A stretch of 64,000 nucleotides of DNA. It comes from Novipirellula artificiosorum. Its GTDB lineage: Bacteria; Planctomycetota; Planctomycetia; Pirellulales; Pirellulaceae. Positions within the stretch are counted from its first letter, which is position 1. Each line of letters opens with the position of its first letter. The position numbers and the translations under genes are program-made. The notes beneath the pieces were generated by a model. It saw nothing but the letters and a program-made list of their open reading frames with translations. It was not told where the DNA came from and made no database searches. The stretch covers positions 62,001 to 126,000 of the forward strand of contig NZ_SJPV01000019.1 in NCBI RefSeq assembly GCF_007860135.1. Reading direction: 5' to 3'. Below are positions 41,139 to 50,504 of the stretch, one piece after another.

Positions 41139-44100
41139 AACGAGTCATCGCGTGGGCGATCACCAATGCACCCGGAATGAATGTGTTGATGTTGGCGTTG
41201 ATGCTGGTCGGCGCTCTCGCACTTGCCAAAATGCGTCGCGAGGTGTTTCCCGAATTCGAACTCGAAATCGTGCTGGTTTCGGTGCCCTATCCCGGCGCGA
41301 CACCCCAAGATACCGAGGAAGCGATTTGCCAAAAGATCGAAGAAGCGATTCGTTCGATTGATGGGATCAAGAAGGTCACCTCCATCGCTCAAGAAGGAGG
41401 TGGCTATGTTTTGGCCGAGTTAAGCAGCGATGTCAAAGATGTTCAAAAAGTGATGTCGGAGATCGATCGTGAAGTCGACCGAATCCCGAGCTTTCCGGTC
41501 TTGGCCGAAGACCCGCAAATCCAACAGATTACGTTTCGGGAAGCCGCGATCCGAATCGGTATTGTTGGTCCCGGCGACCGATCCCGTCAGGGCGAACTTC
41601 GCTTGCGTGAGGTGGCCGAGGATGTCCGCGACGACGTGTTGCAAATCCCAGCCGTTTCGTCCGCATCCATGATGGGAACGCGGGACTATCAAATCGACGT
41701 CGAAATCCCCGAATCCACGCTGCGAAGCTACGGGCTGTCGCTCGAACGCGTTGCGGCGATCTTACGGGCCAGGAACATCGAATTGCCTGGTGGCCAACTC
41801 AAATCCGAAGGCCAAGAGGTGCTGCTGCGAGCCAAGAACAAAGGCCGCATCGGTGAAGAAATTGCACGTCTGCCCCTCGTCACCCAATCCAATGGCGTCG
41901 TGCTAACGGTAGCCGATCTCGGTACGGTCCGAGATGAGTTTACCGATGTCACCGCCGTCGGGGAAATCAATGGCGAACCGGCGATGGTCGTGAATGTCGA
42001 ACGAACCAAGAGCGAAGACTTGTTGGCGATGGTCGATGCGGTTCGCCACTATGTATCGCAAAAGAAACTGCCCGAGGGCTATCGTTTTGAAATTTGGGGC
42101 GACACCAGCACCGATGTACGCGACCGGATGTCGCTGCTGCTTCGTAACGGGGCTCAAGGCTTGTTCTTAGTTTTCTTGGTCTTGGCGTTGTTTCTTGAAA
42201 CTCGGTTAGCGTTTTGGGTCGCGCTCGGCATTCCGATTTCGATCTTGGGCGCCGGCGCCATGCTGGCTTGGGGCGATCAAACCCTCAACATGCTCAGCCT
42301 GTTCTCCTTCTTGGTGGCTCTTGGGATCGTGGTCGATGACGCGATTGTGATTGGCGAAAACATCTATGCGCACCAACAAATGGGCAAGCCCTTGTTGCAG
42401 GCATCGATTGATGGGGCAACCGAAGTGCTGCCGAGCGTAACCGCATCGGTCACCACCACCGTGATCGCCTTTGCGCCCATGTTCTTCGTCTCAGGCGTGA
42501 TGGGGAAATTCATGGCGGTGATTCCGTTCGCCGTCATTGCGATGCTCTGCATCTCGTTGTGGGAAAGCAGTTTTGTGTTGCCGTGTCACCTCGCTCATCG
42601 GCATCACGGCTTCTTTCGATTCTTGGCGGTAATCACCTATCCCATCCGACCGCTCGGTTTCCTGCTCGATTGGCTCAGTAAACGAGCGTGCCGAGCCATG
42701 GACTGGGTTTGCGACCGTCTTTACCTACCGACCTTGCGGTTCGGGCTGCGGCACCCTCCCTTCATGCTTTCGATTGCGGTGGCGCTCTTCTTGGTCACGA
42801 TTGGCATGATTCGAGGCGGTGTGGTGGCCACGATTTTGTTCCCCAAATCGGATAACAACTACCTGCATGCTTCGATCACCTTTCCGGATGGGACACCTGC
42901 GGCAGAGACCGACCGAGCAACGAAAAGGATGGAGGAAGCGATTCGCCGAGTCAGTGGCCAAGTCGAAAAAGCGACTCCCGAAGTCTATGCAGGCACGGCG
43001 GCCGCAGGCAAAGGTCCCGTCCGATTGACCTTTCGTGAATTGGGGACCGTCACCAACATGGATAGCCCCGTTGGCGGCGGAGGAGGTGGCAGCAACGTCG
43101 GCCAAATCTTCGTCGAACTGTTCGACACGGAAATCCGTGATATCCACAGCGACCAATTGCTGGCACTCTGGCGCCGCGAGGCGGGTGAGTTCCCAGGCGT
43201 TGAGAACGTAACGTATGGCACCGTCGGTGTCGGGCCCGGCGGTAAGCCTATCGAGTTCAAATTGTTGGCCCCCAGCGAAAACATCGACCAGTTGTTGGCA
43301 GCGACCGAAGCAGTCAAGCAACGCTTGGCTCAGTTTGATGGAGTCTTCGACATTGCCGATGACAACACCCCAGGCAAGTGGGAGTTCCAATTTCGTGTCA
43401 AAGATCGCGCCTTGGCCACGGGCGTTACCCCCAGCGACCTGGGGGAAACGGTTCGCAACGCCTACTTCGGTGCCGAGGTGATGCGATTGCAACGGGGACG
43501 CCATGAAGTCAAATTGATGGTGCGTCATCCCGAAGAAGAACGCAATAGTTTGGTGAATTTCCGCGAAATCCGAGTTCGTACCGCCGATGGCCGCCAACGT
43601 CCCATCACCGAGTTGGCTGACGTGAATTTGAAACGAGGCTTTTCAGAGATCAACCGTGTCGACCAAATGCGTTCGGTGACCATCTCGGCCGACTTGGATG
43701 AAACAACCGCCAATGCCGATTTGATCATTCAGAAATTGCAAAGTGAGTTCGTCCCCCTACTGTCCAAGGACTACCCCGCTCTGGCAATCCGCTGGGAAGG
43801 TCAGCGGGAACAAAGTAATGAGTCGGTCGGCAGTTTGAAGGTCGGTTTCGGGATCGCAATCATCTGCATGTTCGTGCTACTGGTTCTGCAATTTCGAAGC
43901 TACGTCCAACCTCTCCTGATCCTTTGCATCATCCCCTTTGGGATGATCGGAGCCGTTTGGGGGCATGCCGTTTTAGGGCTACCCTTGACGCTGTTCAGCA
44001 TGTTTGGGCTAGTGGCCCTTGCCGGAGTGGTCGTGAACGATTCGATCGTATTGATCGACTTTATCAATGTCCGCGTCCGTGACGGACTGAAGCCGCGACA

Positions 44101-44353
44101 TGCATTACTGGAATCCGGCGAACGGCGGTTTCGACCGATCCTGTTGACCAGCATGACGACCATCGCGGGTTTGTTACCGCTGCTGATGGAAAAGTCTTTC
44201 CAGGCACAGTTGTTGATCCCGATGGCCGCCAGTTTGGCGTTCGGATTGATGCTTTCTACGTTGCTCGTCTTGTTGCTCGTTCCCGTCTTTTATTTGATCT
44301 ATGTTCGCATCGTCGAATTCTTCGGGTATTCGCTCATCGACGCCGAAGAGTGA
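41135..44353 (+). CDS. RND efflux permease (HAE-1 like), TetR-controlled
   Basis: 1072 residues, with both RND halves present. Helix 4 has the proton-relay pair in LGIVVDDAIVIGENIYAH. Helix 10 has AGVVVNDSIVLIDF, with Asn at the AcrB Lys940 position. FRPILLTSMTTIAGLLPLL is the usual helix 11 region. It lies in the operon tetR-adaptor-pump. No outer-membrane factor is present. It converges on the rhomboid gene with about 100 nt between, where no clear terminator is seen. Confidence 0.95.
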   Translation: MKRVIAWAITNAPGMNVLMLALMLVGALALAKMRREVFPEFELEIVLVSVPYPGATPQDTEEAICQKIEEAIRSIDGIKKVTSIAQEGGGYVLAELSSDVKDVQKVMSEIDREVDRIPSFPVLAEDPQIQQITFREAAIRIGIVGPGDRSRQGELRLREVAEDVRDDVLQIPAVSSASMMGTRDYQIDVEIPESTLRSYGLSLERVAAILRARNIELPGGQLKSEGQEVLLRAKNKGRIGEEIARLPLVTQSNGVVLTVADLGTVRDEFTDVTAVGEINGEPAMVVNVERTKSEDLLAMVDAVRHYVSQKKLPEGYRFEIWGDTSTDVRDRMSLLLRNGAQGLFLVFLVLALFLETRLAFWVALGIPISILGAGAMLAWGDQTLNMLSLFSFLVALGIVVDDAIVIGENIYAHQQMGKPLLQASIDGATEVLPSVTASVTTTVIAFAPMFFVSGVMGKFMAVIPFAVIAMLCISLWESSFVLPCHLAHRHHGFFRFLAVITYPIRPLGFLLDWLSKRACRAMDWVCDRLYLPTLRFGLRHPPFMLSIAVALFLVTIGMIRGGVVATILFPKSDNNYLHASITFPDGTPAAETDRATKRMEEAIRRVSGQVEKATPEVYAGTAAAGKGPVRLTFRELGTVTNMDSPVGGGGGGSNVGQIFVELFDTEIRDIHSDQLLALWRREAGEFPGVENVTYGTVGVGPGGKPIEFKLLAPSENIDQLLAATEAVKQRLAQFDGVFDIADDNTPGKWEFQFRVKDRALATGVTPSDLGETVRNAYFGAEVMRLQRGRHEVKLMVRHPEEERNSLVNFREIRVRTADGRQRPITELADVNLKRGFSEINRVDQMRSVTISADLDETTANADLIIQKLQSEFVPLLSKDYPALAIRWEGQREQSNESVGSLKVGFGIAIICMFVLLVLQFRSYVQPLLILCIIPFGMIGAVWGHAVLGLPLTLFSMFGLVALAGVVVNDSIVLIDFINVRVRDGLKPRHALLESGERRFRPILLTSMTTIAGLLPLLMEKSFQAQLLIPMAASLAFGLMLSTLLVLLLVPVFYLIYVRIVEFFGYSLIDAEE

Positions 44354-44454
44354 CGTCAGAAGTGAGCGGATCGCACCTTGCCCCGAAACGCCACCTTGCC
44401 ACGCTTCCGGTTTCGTCCTGCTCCGCAGCAGTTGCTCGAGAGGGATGAGCTGCG

Positions 44455-45000
44455 TTAGGGCGATGAACTCGAGGTGGCAATACCAACGATCAAACCGCTG
44501 ATCGCTCCAAACAAATGGCCGTCCCATGACACCGTGGATCCGAAACTTGGAATGATCCCAAAGAACAACGTGGTTCCAAACAGGAACCCAACAAGCAAAG
44601 CCACAGCAATCGATCCGAACCGTTTTTCGCGCACGCCAACCGTGATCAAGAAGGCGATCAACCCGAACACCAAACCGCTGGCACCGATATGGTTCGCATT
44701 GCGTCCGAACATCCATAGCAGCACGCCACTGCCCACAATGATCCCCGCAACCACCGGCCAGGCGTGATCCCCGCGTGACGCGACCGTCAATCCCAACAAA
44801 ATCAACAACGGAACCGTATTGGAGATCAAGTGGCCAAAACCCGCGTGTAGAAACGGCATCGTGCCAATGCCCAGGATCCCCTGAATGCTCCGTGGCTGCA
44901 AACCGAACTGGTTCAAGTCCGCTGGGATCACGACGTCGACGATCCGCACAAGCCACATCACCAACAGCAGGATCATGATCGGGTAAGCTTGCTTTTTCAA
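44455..45000 (-). CDS. Rhomboid-family intramembrane protease
   Basis: 181 residues, nearly all membrane helices. The catalytic serine motif is NHIGASGLVFGL and the catalytic His is in SWDGHLFGAISG. The usual TM2 His/Asn feature appears as LHAGFGHLISNTVPLLIL. This is a complete small six-helix rhomboid without an extra soluble domain. It should cut membrane-protein substrates within the bilayer; the substrate is unknown. It is downstream of a tandem 16-bp repeat and the family 2 element, and apparently forms its own transcription unit. Confidence 0.92.
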   Translation of the reverse strand: MKKQAYPIMILLLVMWLVRIVDVVIPADLNQFGLQPRSIQGILGIGTMPFLHAGFGHLISNTVPLLILLGLTVASRGDHAWPVVAGIIVGSGVLLWMFGRNANHIGASGLVFGLIAFLITVGVREKRFGSIAVALLVGFLFGTTLFFGIIPSFGSTVSWDGHLFGAISGLIVGIATSSSSP

Positions 45001-45010
45001 AAGGATACTC

Positions 45011-45042
45011 CTGGGTCAGAGTTCAACTGGGTCAGAGTTCAA
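45011..45042. repeat. Tandem 16-bp direct repeat
   Basis: Two perfect, adjacent copies of CTGGGTCAGAGTTCAA (45011-45026 and 45027-45042). They lie 11 nt upstream of the rhomboid start, on the 5' side of that gene. This could be a regulator site or a slippage product. Confidence 0.85.
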
Positions 45043-45162
45043 CGGAAACATCGTCACCGCCGGCCCCGTGGTGCGAGTCGTTCTGCTTGAAGAAGAACGG
45101 TGAACCGAGGAATTTACCACGAAGGAAACGAAGCATTGGCTACCAACGACAAACGAAATCCC

Positions 45163-45288
45163 TAGCCCGGATTATTCGTTGGAGTGGTAGGCTTTAGCCG
45201 ATTGCGGCAGGACCTTGCTGAATCGGCTAAAGCCTACGACTCCAACGTGCGCAGTCTGTTTCTTACTCAATCGATGTAAGCTGATTGC
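45163..45288. repeat. Family 2 palindromic element, copy B (inverted)
   Basis: Reverse complement of 23093-23218 with a single mismatch over 126 bp. The outer end is TAGCCCGGATTATTC (45163-45177). The other end runs into the oxidoreductase gene, so its last residues (about SAYID) and its TGA stop (45267-45269) are encoded by repeat sequence. The inner long hairpin is intact. Confidence 0.92.
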
Positions 45289-48200
45289 TGCAATACCGCT
45301 TGTGCATGCTGCGCAAACAAACCTCGCAGATCATTTTGATAGGTTCGTAGGATCGCTTCCGCCACACCGTCTTGATCGCCGCAACGGTAAAGCGCCCTCG
45401 CCAAAATGATCTCACGAAGCGGCTGCGATCGCTTTTCGTCACCGGGTACCTCTCGGGTCGCCGAAATGTCCGTGATGGCATAGCCGGTCATTCCAGGCTT
45501 CGCAAGTAAGTCCGCTAACGGCTTGGCTGCTCGAGGATCGGCCAGGGTTTCCAGCGCCATCGCGACCGCTCGGTGGTGGGAAAACTCGACGGACGCATCA
45601 AGCGTTTCGAGCTTTCGAAGGATCGTGTCGAGCGCATGGGGATCCGCGGAGCGTCCGAGTGCAATCAGATGGGAATCGAGTCTCGAAATGCTGCCGCCGA
45701 ATTGTCCCATCCCACGGAAGTTCCAGCCCTCGTCCCAACCCGACTCGTCAATGCTTTTCATCAACGTTTGGCTGCCCGCCGGATCGCCAAGCATCCCTAA
45801 AATGTTGGCATAAATCAATTTGTCATCGCTGTCGGAACATGACTGATAAGCATCACGAAGCAAAGGCAAGGCGGTATCGCTCTGAGAAAGCAGTACCGAC
45901 AAACCTTGATAGTCATGCGTCACCGACGAGACGGCAGCCGCGACGGTTTCGCGAGTGAGTGGTGCGGAATCTTGTTGCTTCAGCACTTCCGGTTCCAGTG
46001 AACCGATCTCGACCAAATGCTGTTGCAGTGCGGACAAATCAATGGATCGCAGCGACGTATCTTGCTCGGCTGCCATCGATGCCGCAACACCGGCTGCATA
46101 GCCTTGGTTTTGGATACAGGCCTGCATCCGTAAAATCGGCATGGCGTCACGATGGGCGCTGATGGCCAAGCCGGTCACCAAGATACCATCAAGCCCCTTT
46201 GCCAACAGTGCTCGATAGGGCACCGGAACCGTCATCTGTTTCTTGTCGGGAAAGTTGATCAGAAAGACAGGATGAACCGTAAAACCATGCGTGTCAAAAT
46301 TGCTTTGGTGCATCGCAATGGTATCGAAGTAGGTTCGTCCGTTCATCAGGTCCAACGGCGTGATCAGCACTTCACCCACAATCCGACGTCGTTCACGAGA
46401 ATCGACAAAGGGTGACACATCGTAGCTGTTTTTGTATTTTTCACGGGCCGAAACGATCATCCGCCATTGGTCAACCGGGTCCGATTCGTCGGCAAAGGAA
46501 TAGTCGGTGTTTGTGTAGCCGGTTCCCAAAGCTCGAGGTGACAATCCGGTGCCTTGCATGGCAACATGATCCGCCGAAGTGGTCATGGTTTCCGCTCCCG
46601 CGGCGGCCGCGATGTCCGCGTTCCCCGTCGAGTCGATTACCGTTTTCGCCATCACCACACCACGGCCCGTCGGCGTAGCAACCACCACTCCCTTGACGAA
46701 GTTACCGCTAACGACGCTGCCACAACCGAGCGTCGAGAACCAAATGTCGCAACCGGCATTTCGAGCTTCGCGTCGCCAATACTCACGCTTCGTGACCGGG
46801 TTCCAGCCGCCATGCCGATCCGGGCCGCCAAGTGCTTCGACGCCCTGGTCGACTTCACTGCTGTAACCTTTGCGGTAACCGTGATAGTAGCTGCTGATCA
46901 GCCCAAGGGTTCCGACACCACCGAGGTGATCTTGATACTCGATCAAAAGCGTTTTTGAGCCACGCCGGCCAGCCGCAATCGCCGCTGGCGCTCCACCGGT
47001 GCCTCCCCCCACAACCACGACATCATAGTGCCCAAGAATTGGAAGTCCTCGGTCAGGGGAAGCGATCGTCGGACGGTTTTGGTCGGTCGGACGAACCCCT
47101 TGCAAGAACTCATGAACCTCAACCAGGTCATTCGCGTTGGGATCGGACTTGGCCCTGATCGACACGGTGCGGATGCTTTGCCGCTCTCGTGCCTCTTTTG
47201 CCGCCGCTTCGCCAACGCGAACCCCCAATCGCATCCAATTCAACGGGCGAACCAATTGGGCGGCAACGGTCCGCGATACGTCTGCGGCTCCACCAAGCAC
47301 GTACAAGTTCGCGACACCACTTGGCTGACAAGCCCGCAGATCAAATGTGGCGGGATCGAACGAATCGAGTTGCTGTGGAGCGTCCGACCGAATCGGGTCG
47401 GGAGGCAGTTGGAACAGGAAATCAGATTCGTCGACCAATGCCGAATCAAAGGTAACCGCACGCAACTGTTGTTCCGCTTCGGCGAAGGATGCGAAGCTGG
47501 CATCGGCCATGGCAACGTCCATCGAGTAGACGAACACATCGTGTGGACCTGCGGCCGAAAAGAAGGGAACCTCCGCTTTGTTGACCACTAAACCTGGAGC
47601 CGATTTGGGCTCGCCTCCGACGACAATTCGCTCAAACCTCTGCGGTTGTTTCGGATACGGATCGCAGGAACTGCCGGCGATTCGTGCGGTCGTCGCACGA
47701 AGGGTCCCATCGATCACCACCTTGGCCTTGATGGCTTGTCGCCCAGCGCGATTCGCCATCACCACACCTGCTACGTGACCGTTCTCATCATGCAAAACAT
47801 CCGTCACCAGTGATCCGTAAAGAAAGGAAACCCCGGCATCGATCAAGGCTTGATCGAGTGCATACTTCACCTGCATCGGAGTTGGCGGTTGATTTTTCAC
47901 GGTCGTTTCTACCACGGGGTCATCGCCAACGATCACCCATTCGCCAAGCAACATCCGCTCGGCTCGCTCGGACTTTCGCACCAATAGTTTGATAAACCGG
48001 CAGGGCTGCTCGATCGTCATCGACAAATCCACCGGCGTGTCCTCGGAAATTCCTAAGCCGAGCATCTCGTTCTTGATCGTCCCAAGATCGCGCCAAAGCG
48101 TTCCGTTGGGAGAGGTCCAAACTTGCACATCGGCAACCTCAAAAACACCGTTGCGTTGGTATGCTAACAGGTGCAACTGCTTGACGCGTTGATTGCCTTG

Positions 48201-48704
48201 CAGGTCCGCGATGAGCTCGACATCGTCGGAGTATTGAACGGAATGCTTTGCGGCACTCGTGTATTGCTTATCCGTCAAACGTGTTGGTGGCGACGTGTCC
48301 CGATGAACCGCGTCGCTAGTCTGATCCGCTTCATAGCGGAACGGCATGCCGCTTGACCAAAGTGAATTTGGCTTTTCGACTTGAAAAAGCGCCTTTTCAA
48401 GATCGCTTGTCGGTACCTGTTCCGCGTCAAGCCAAAGCCGCAACGTGCCGCAAACATCTTCGCCAAGGTACGGCCGCGGTGCCGCCAAAAAGACCGATGC
48501 CCCCTGTTCTGCAGCCGAGATCGCCGCATTGACGGCACCGGTCGTTCCACCCACCACGACAACATCCACGTCATAGGCAACGGGAATCTTGCGGGCGGAT
48601 TCCAAGACCGTCTCCTGCGAGCAGGCGTGATGACAAGTGAAGGCAACGAGAAGAAGGCAAATGCAGAGAATCCGTGGCCTGCATAAAGTCGTTGTTCCAA
48701 GCAA
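45267..48704 (-). CDS. Exported tandem FAD-dependent oxidoreductase
   Basis: About 1145 residues, with a signal peptide region (RILCICLLLVAFTCHHACSQ). Two FAD/NAD-binding halves are present, each of the FAD-dependent oxidoreductase (GIDA-like/PF12831) type: VDVVVVGGTTGAVNAAISA and YDVVVVGGGTGGAPAAIAA. An insertion in the first half (IADLQGNQRVKQLHLLAYQR to RFIKLLVRKSERAE) looks like an F5/8C discoidin-type sugar-binding domain. The C-terminus is helical, HEAT-like. The start is uncertain (TTG 48704, or GTG 48770). It is the last gene of the minus-strand cluster and its end is built from a repeat. The substrate is unknown; a carbohydrate is likely from context. Confidence 0.8.
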   Translation of the reverse strand: MLGTTTLCRPRILCICLLLVAFTCHHACSQETVLESARKIPVAYDVDVVVVGGTTGAVNAAISAAEQGASVFLAAPRPYLGEDVCGTLRLWLDAEQVPTSDLEKALFQVEKPNSLWSSGMPFRYEADQTSDAVHRDTSPPTRLTDKQYTSAAKHSVQYSDDVELIADLQGNQRVKQLHLLAYQRNGVFEVADVQVWTSPNGTLWRDLGTIKNEMLGLGISEDTPVDLSMTIEQPCRFIKLLVRKSERAERMLLGEWVIVGDDPVVETTVKNQPPTPMQVKYALDQALIDAGVSFLYGSLVTDVLHDENGHVAGVVMANRAGRQAIKAKVVIDGTLRATTARIAGSSCDPYPKQPQRFERIVVGGEPKSAPGLVVNKAEVPFFSAAGPHDVFVYSMDVAMADASFASFAEAEQQLRAVTFDSALVDESDFLFQLPPDPIRSDAPQQLDSFDPATFDLRACQPSGVANLYVLGGAADVSRTVAAQLVRPLNWMRLGVRVGEAAAKEARERQSIRTVSIRAKSDPNANDLVEVHEFLQGVRPTDQNRPTIASPDRGLPILGHYDVVVVGGGTGGAPAAIAAGRRGSKTLLIEYQDHLGGVGTLGLISSYYHGYRKGYSSEVDQGVEALGGPDRHGGWNPVTKREYWRREARNAGCDIWFSTLGCGSVVSGNFVKGVVVATPTGRGVVMAKTVIDSTGNADIAAAAGAETMTTSADHVAMQGTGLSPRALGTGYTNTDYSFADESDPVDQWRMIVSAREKYKNSYDVSPFVDSRERRRIVGEVLITPLDLMNGRTYFDTIAMHQSNFDTHGFTVHPVFLINFPDKKQMTVPVPYRALLAKGLDGILVTGLAISAHRDAMPILRMQACIQNQGYAAGVAASMAAEQDTSLRSIDLSALQQHLVEIGSLEPEVLKQQDSAPLTRETVAAAVSSVTHDYQGLSVLLSQSDTALPLLRDAYQSCSDSDDKLIYANILGMLGDPAGSQTLMKSIDESGWDEGWNFRGMGQFGGSISRLDSHLIALGRSADPHALDTILRKLETLDASVEFSHHRAVAMALETLADPRAAKPLADLLAKPGMTGYAITDISATREVPGDEKRSQPLREIILARALYRCGDQDGVAEAILRTYQNDLRGLFAQHAQAVLQQSAYID

Positions 48705-48789
48705 GAGGTTGCTCCGAGTGGGTGGGAGGAAAGACGGTAGGCGAGGACTCCATTGTAGCAAACTCGCCACCGACGATAGCCCTCGGCCC

Positions 48790-49479
48790 TCAAGCACCTT
48801 GAGGCGTGTCGAAGATGCGATCCCCCGCATCGCCAAGCCCCGGAACGATGAAGGACTGGTCGTTCAGATGGGGATCCACCACCGCCACATAAATTTTCAC
48901 TTGAGGAAAATCTCGCAACACGCGATCGATGCCGACTTGTGCCGCGATCACACTGAGGATGCGAATTTCCTCGACTCCCCATCGGATCAACCGTCGAATC
49001 ACCAAATCGACACTGCCGCCGGTAGCCAACATGGGATCGAGTACCAAGGCAACGTTGGGGGCTCCGCGCTGCGGCAGTTTGTCATAGTAGCCGACCGGCT
49101 CGGCGGTTTCTTCGTTGCGATACAGCCCGAGGTGCCATACCGCCGCGTCAGGCAATAACTGCTGAAGCGGCTCCACCATCCCGAGTCCGGCCCTCAAAAT
49201 GGGCACCAGGCCAACACGGACGGCCAATTCGTGACAATCCGCCTCCGTGATGGGGGTTTGGACCTTGCAGGGCCGCGTCAACAAGTCTTCGGTCGCGTAG
49301 ACTCCCACGAGCATCGCTAAACGGCCGATCGCTGCACGAAATTCGCTCGATCGAGTCGACTGATCCCGAACCGTGCAGAGATGCTGCTCGATCAACGGAT
49401 GTTCGATTTTGGTCAATGGGCTCACGCGGTCGGTTTCCTGTGGTTCCTTGTGGGCAATCTCAATCGTCGGTACGGTCAT
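48790..49479 (-). CDS. upp: Uracil phosphoribosyltransferase
   Basis: 229 residues. It converts uracil and PRPP to UMP. The PRPP loop is LVLDPMLATGGSVDLVIRRL, and other family segments are VPILRAGLGMVEPLQQLLPD and GLYRNEETAEPVGYY. The C-terminal VVDPHLNDQSFIVPGLGDAG is typical. It overlaps the DUF1080 gene by 20 nt, so this core salvage gene sits inside an exported-enzyme operon, which is an odd context. Confidence 0.97.
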   Translation of the reverse strand: MTVPTIEIAHKEPQETDRVSPLTKIEHPLIEQHLCTVRDQSTRSSEFRAAIGRLAMLVGVYATEDLLTRPCKVQTPITEADCHELAVRVGLVPILRAGLGMVEPLQQLLPDAAVWHLGLYRNEETAEPVGYYDKLPQRGAPNVALVLDPMLATGGSVDLVIRRLIRWGVEEIRILSVIAAQVGIDRVLRDFPQVKIYVAVVDPHLNDQSFIVPGLGDAGDRIFDTPQGA

Positions 49480-50170
49480 CGACTCGAATCATCAAGTCCT
49501 TGTACTCCACTTTCATTGGCGGGCCTTGGTGCATTTGCAAGGCGATGATGCCTTTGCGAAGCCCCAATCGCGGCTCGACGTCGTCCGCCTCGCACATCTT
49601 CACGCCATTAATCCAAAGTGACACCCTGGAACCCTTCGCAATCACGCGATAAGTGTTCCACTGCTCCGGCTTGACAACCTGCAACAACTTAGCCGCCTCG
49701 GCAAACGTCGCGATCGTCTTCTGGCCCTTCGCATCAATCGACACGCTCTGGCCACGCTCGGCAACCAATCCACGTTCGTGCTGGTACAAACATCCCATGT
49801 AGACTCCGGCGCCATCCATGTCCGCTTGATACCCCCACGTATCCCAATCTTCACGCCGCTCGCTTCGAAATTGGATCCCTGAATTGCCAGCGGCCGAAAT
49901 GCGAAATTGACAGCGCATTTCAAAATCAGCCGGTTCGCCACCGGTCCAGTACAAATAGTGTGACCGCGTGCAGGGTTTCTCGACGGTACTCTCCGCCGTC
50001 AACAACCCCTTTTCAACCTTCCACCACCCCGACTTTCCTTCCCATTGAGCCATGTCCCGTCCATTAAACATCGGGACGAAGCCATTGTCTTCGGCCAGCA
50101 CGGCCCCGTTCGACAGGAAAACCATCGACGAAACGACGACCAAACAAATTCGATCCAAGATGCAGTTCAT
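49460..50170 (-). CDS. Exported DUF1080 protein (3-keto-disaccharide hydrolase domain)
   Basis: About 236 residues from ATG 50170, with a signal peptide (MNCILDRICLVVVSSMVFLS, cleavage near VLAEDN). The DUF1080 jelly-roll follows: GFVPMFNGRDMAQWEGKSGW, FEMRCQFRISAAGNSGIQFR, GYQADMDGAGVYMGCLY, WNTYRVIAKGSRVSLWINGV. The family is now linked to hydrolysis of 3-keto glycosides. A Gfo/Idh/MocA oxidoreductase in the same cluster could make such keto-sugars. Its end overlaps upp by 20 nt. Confidence 0.9.
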   Translation of the reverse strand: MNCILDRICLVVVSSMVFLSNGAVLAEDNGFVPMFNGRDMAQWEGKSGWWKVEKGLLTAESTVEKPCTRSHYLYWTGGEPADFEMRCQFRISAAGNSGIQFRSERREDWDTWGYQADMDGAGVYMGCLYQHERGLVAERGQSVSIDAKGQKTIATFAEAAKLLQVVKPEQWNTYRVIAKGSRVSLWINGVKMCEADDVEPRLGLRKGIIALQMHQGPPMKVEYKDLMIRVDDRTDD

Positions 50171-50246
50171 GGCAGTGTTTTTTGGGAGTGAGACAGCCAC
50201 AATCACCGTGGCGAGGCCTTTGAGCACGAGTCAACGGAAGGAATGC

Positions 50247-50504
50247 CTAATCGTTGGCTTCGTTCAGCACGTACTCTATCGGTCCGATTCGCTCGATGCA
50301 AATCAAATCCGCTGTGAATTCTGGGTTGCATCCCACGCGCAGCATCCGCGTTCCTTGGACAGACTTATCGATAACCTCTGCCCACGACTGGAAACCAAGC
50401 AGTCGATACCTATCACAGCAGAACTTGCTGTCAGGCTGTTGATGCGGCGGCACTTCCAAGACGGGATCGCAACAGCGAAGTCGATTGACCGTCGTCGGTA
50501 TCAT
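50247..50504 (-). CDS. Small hypothetical protein, coupled to the GH-like gene
   Basis: 85 residues, with no recognised domain. It starts by an ATGA overlap with the stop of the GH43-like gene (TGA 50503-50501), which is the main support that it is real. Cysteines occur as CC pairs (RLRCCDP, KFCCDR) and singly near the end. No signal peptide or membrane helix is seen. It is followed after 76 nt by the DUF1080 gene on the same strand. The function is unknown. Confidence 0.6.
   Translation of the reverse strand: MIPTTVNRLRCCDPVLEVPPHQQPDSKFCCDRYRLLGFQSWAEVIDKSVQGTRMLRVGCNPEFTADLICIERIGPIEYVLNEAND

Noticed and set aside
42725..43597. 290-codon minus-strand frame opposite the second RND pump
   Set aside because: The RND frame is unambiguous; the antisense frame has no start context or motif.
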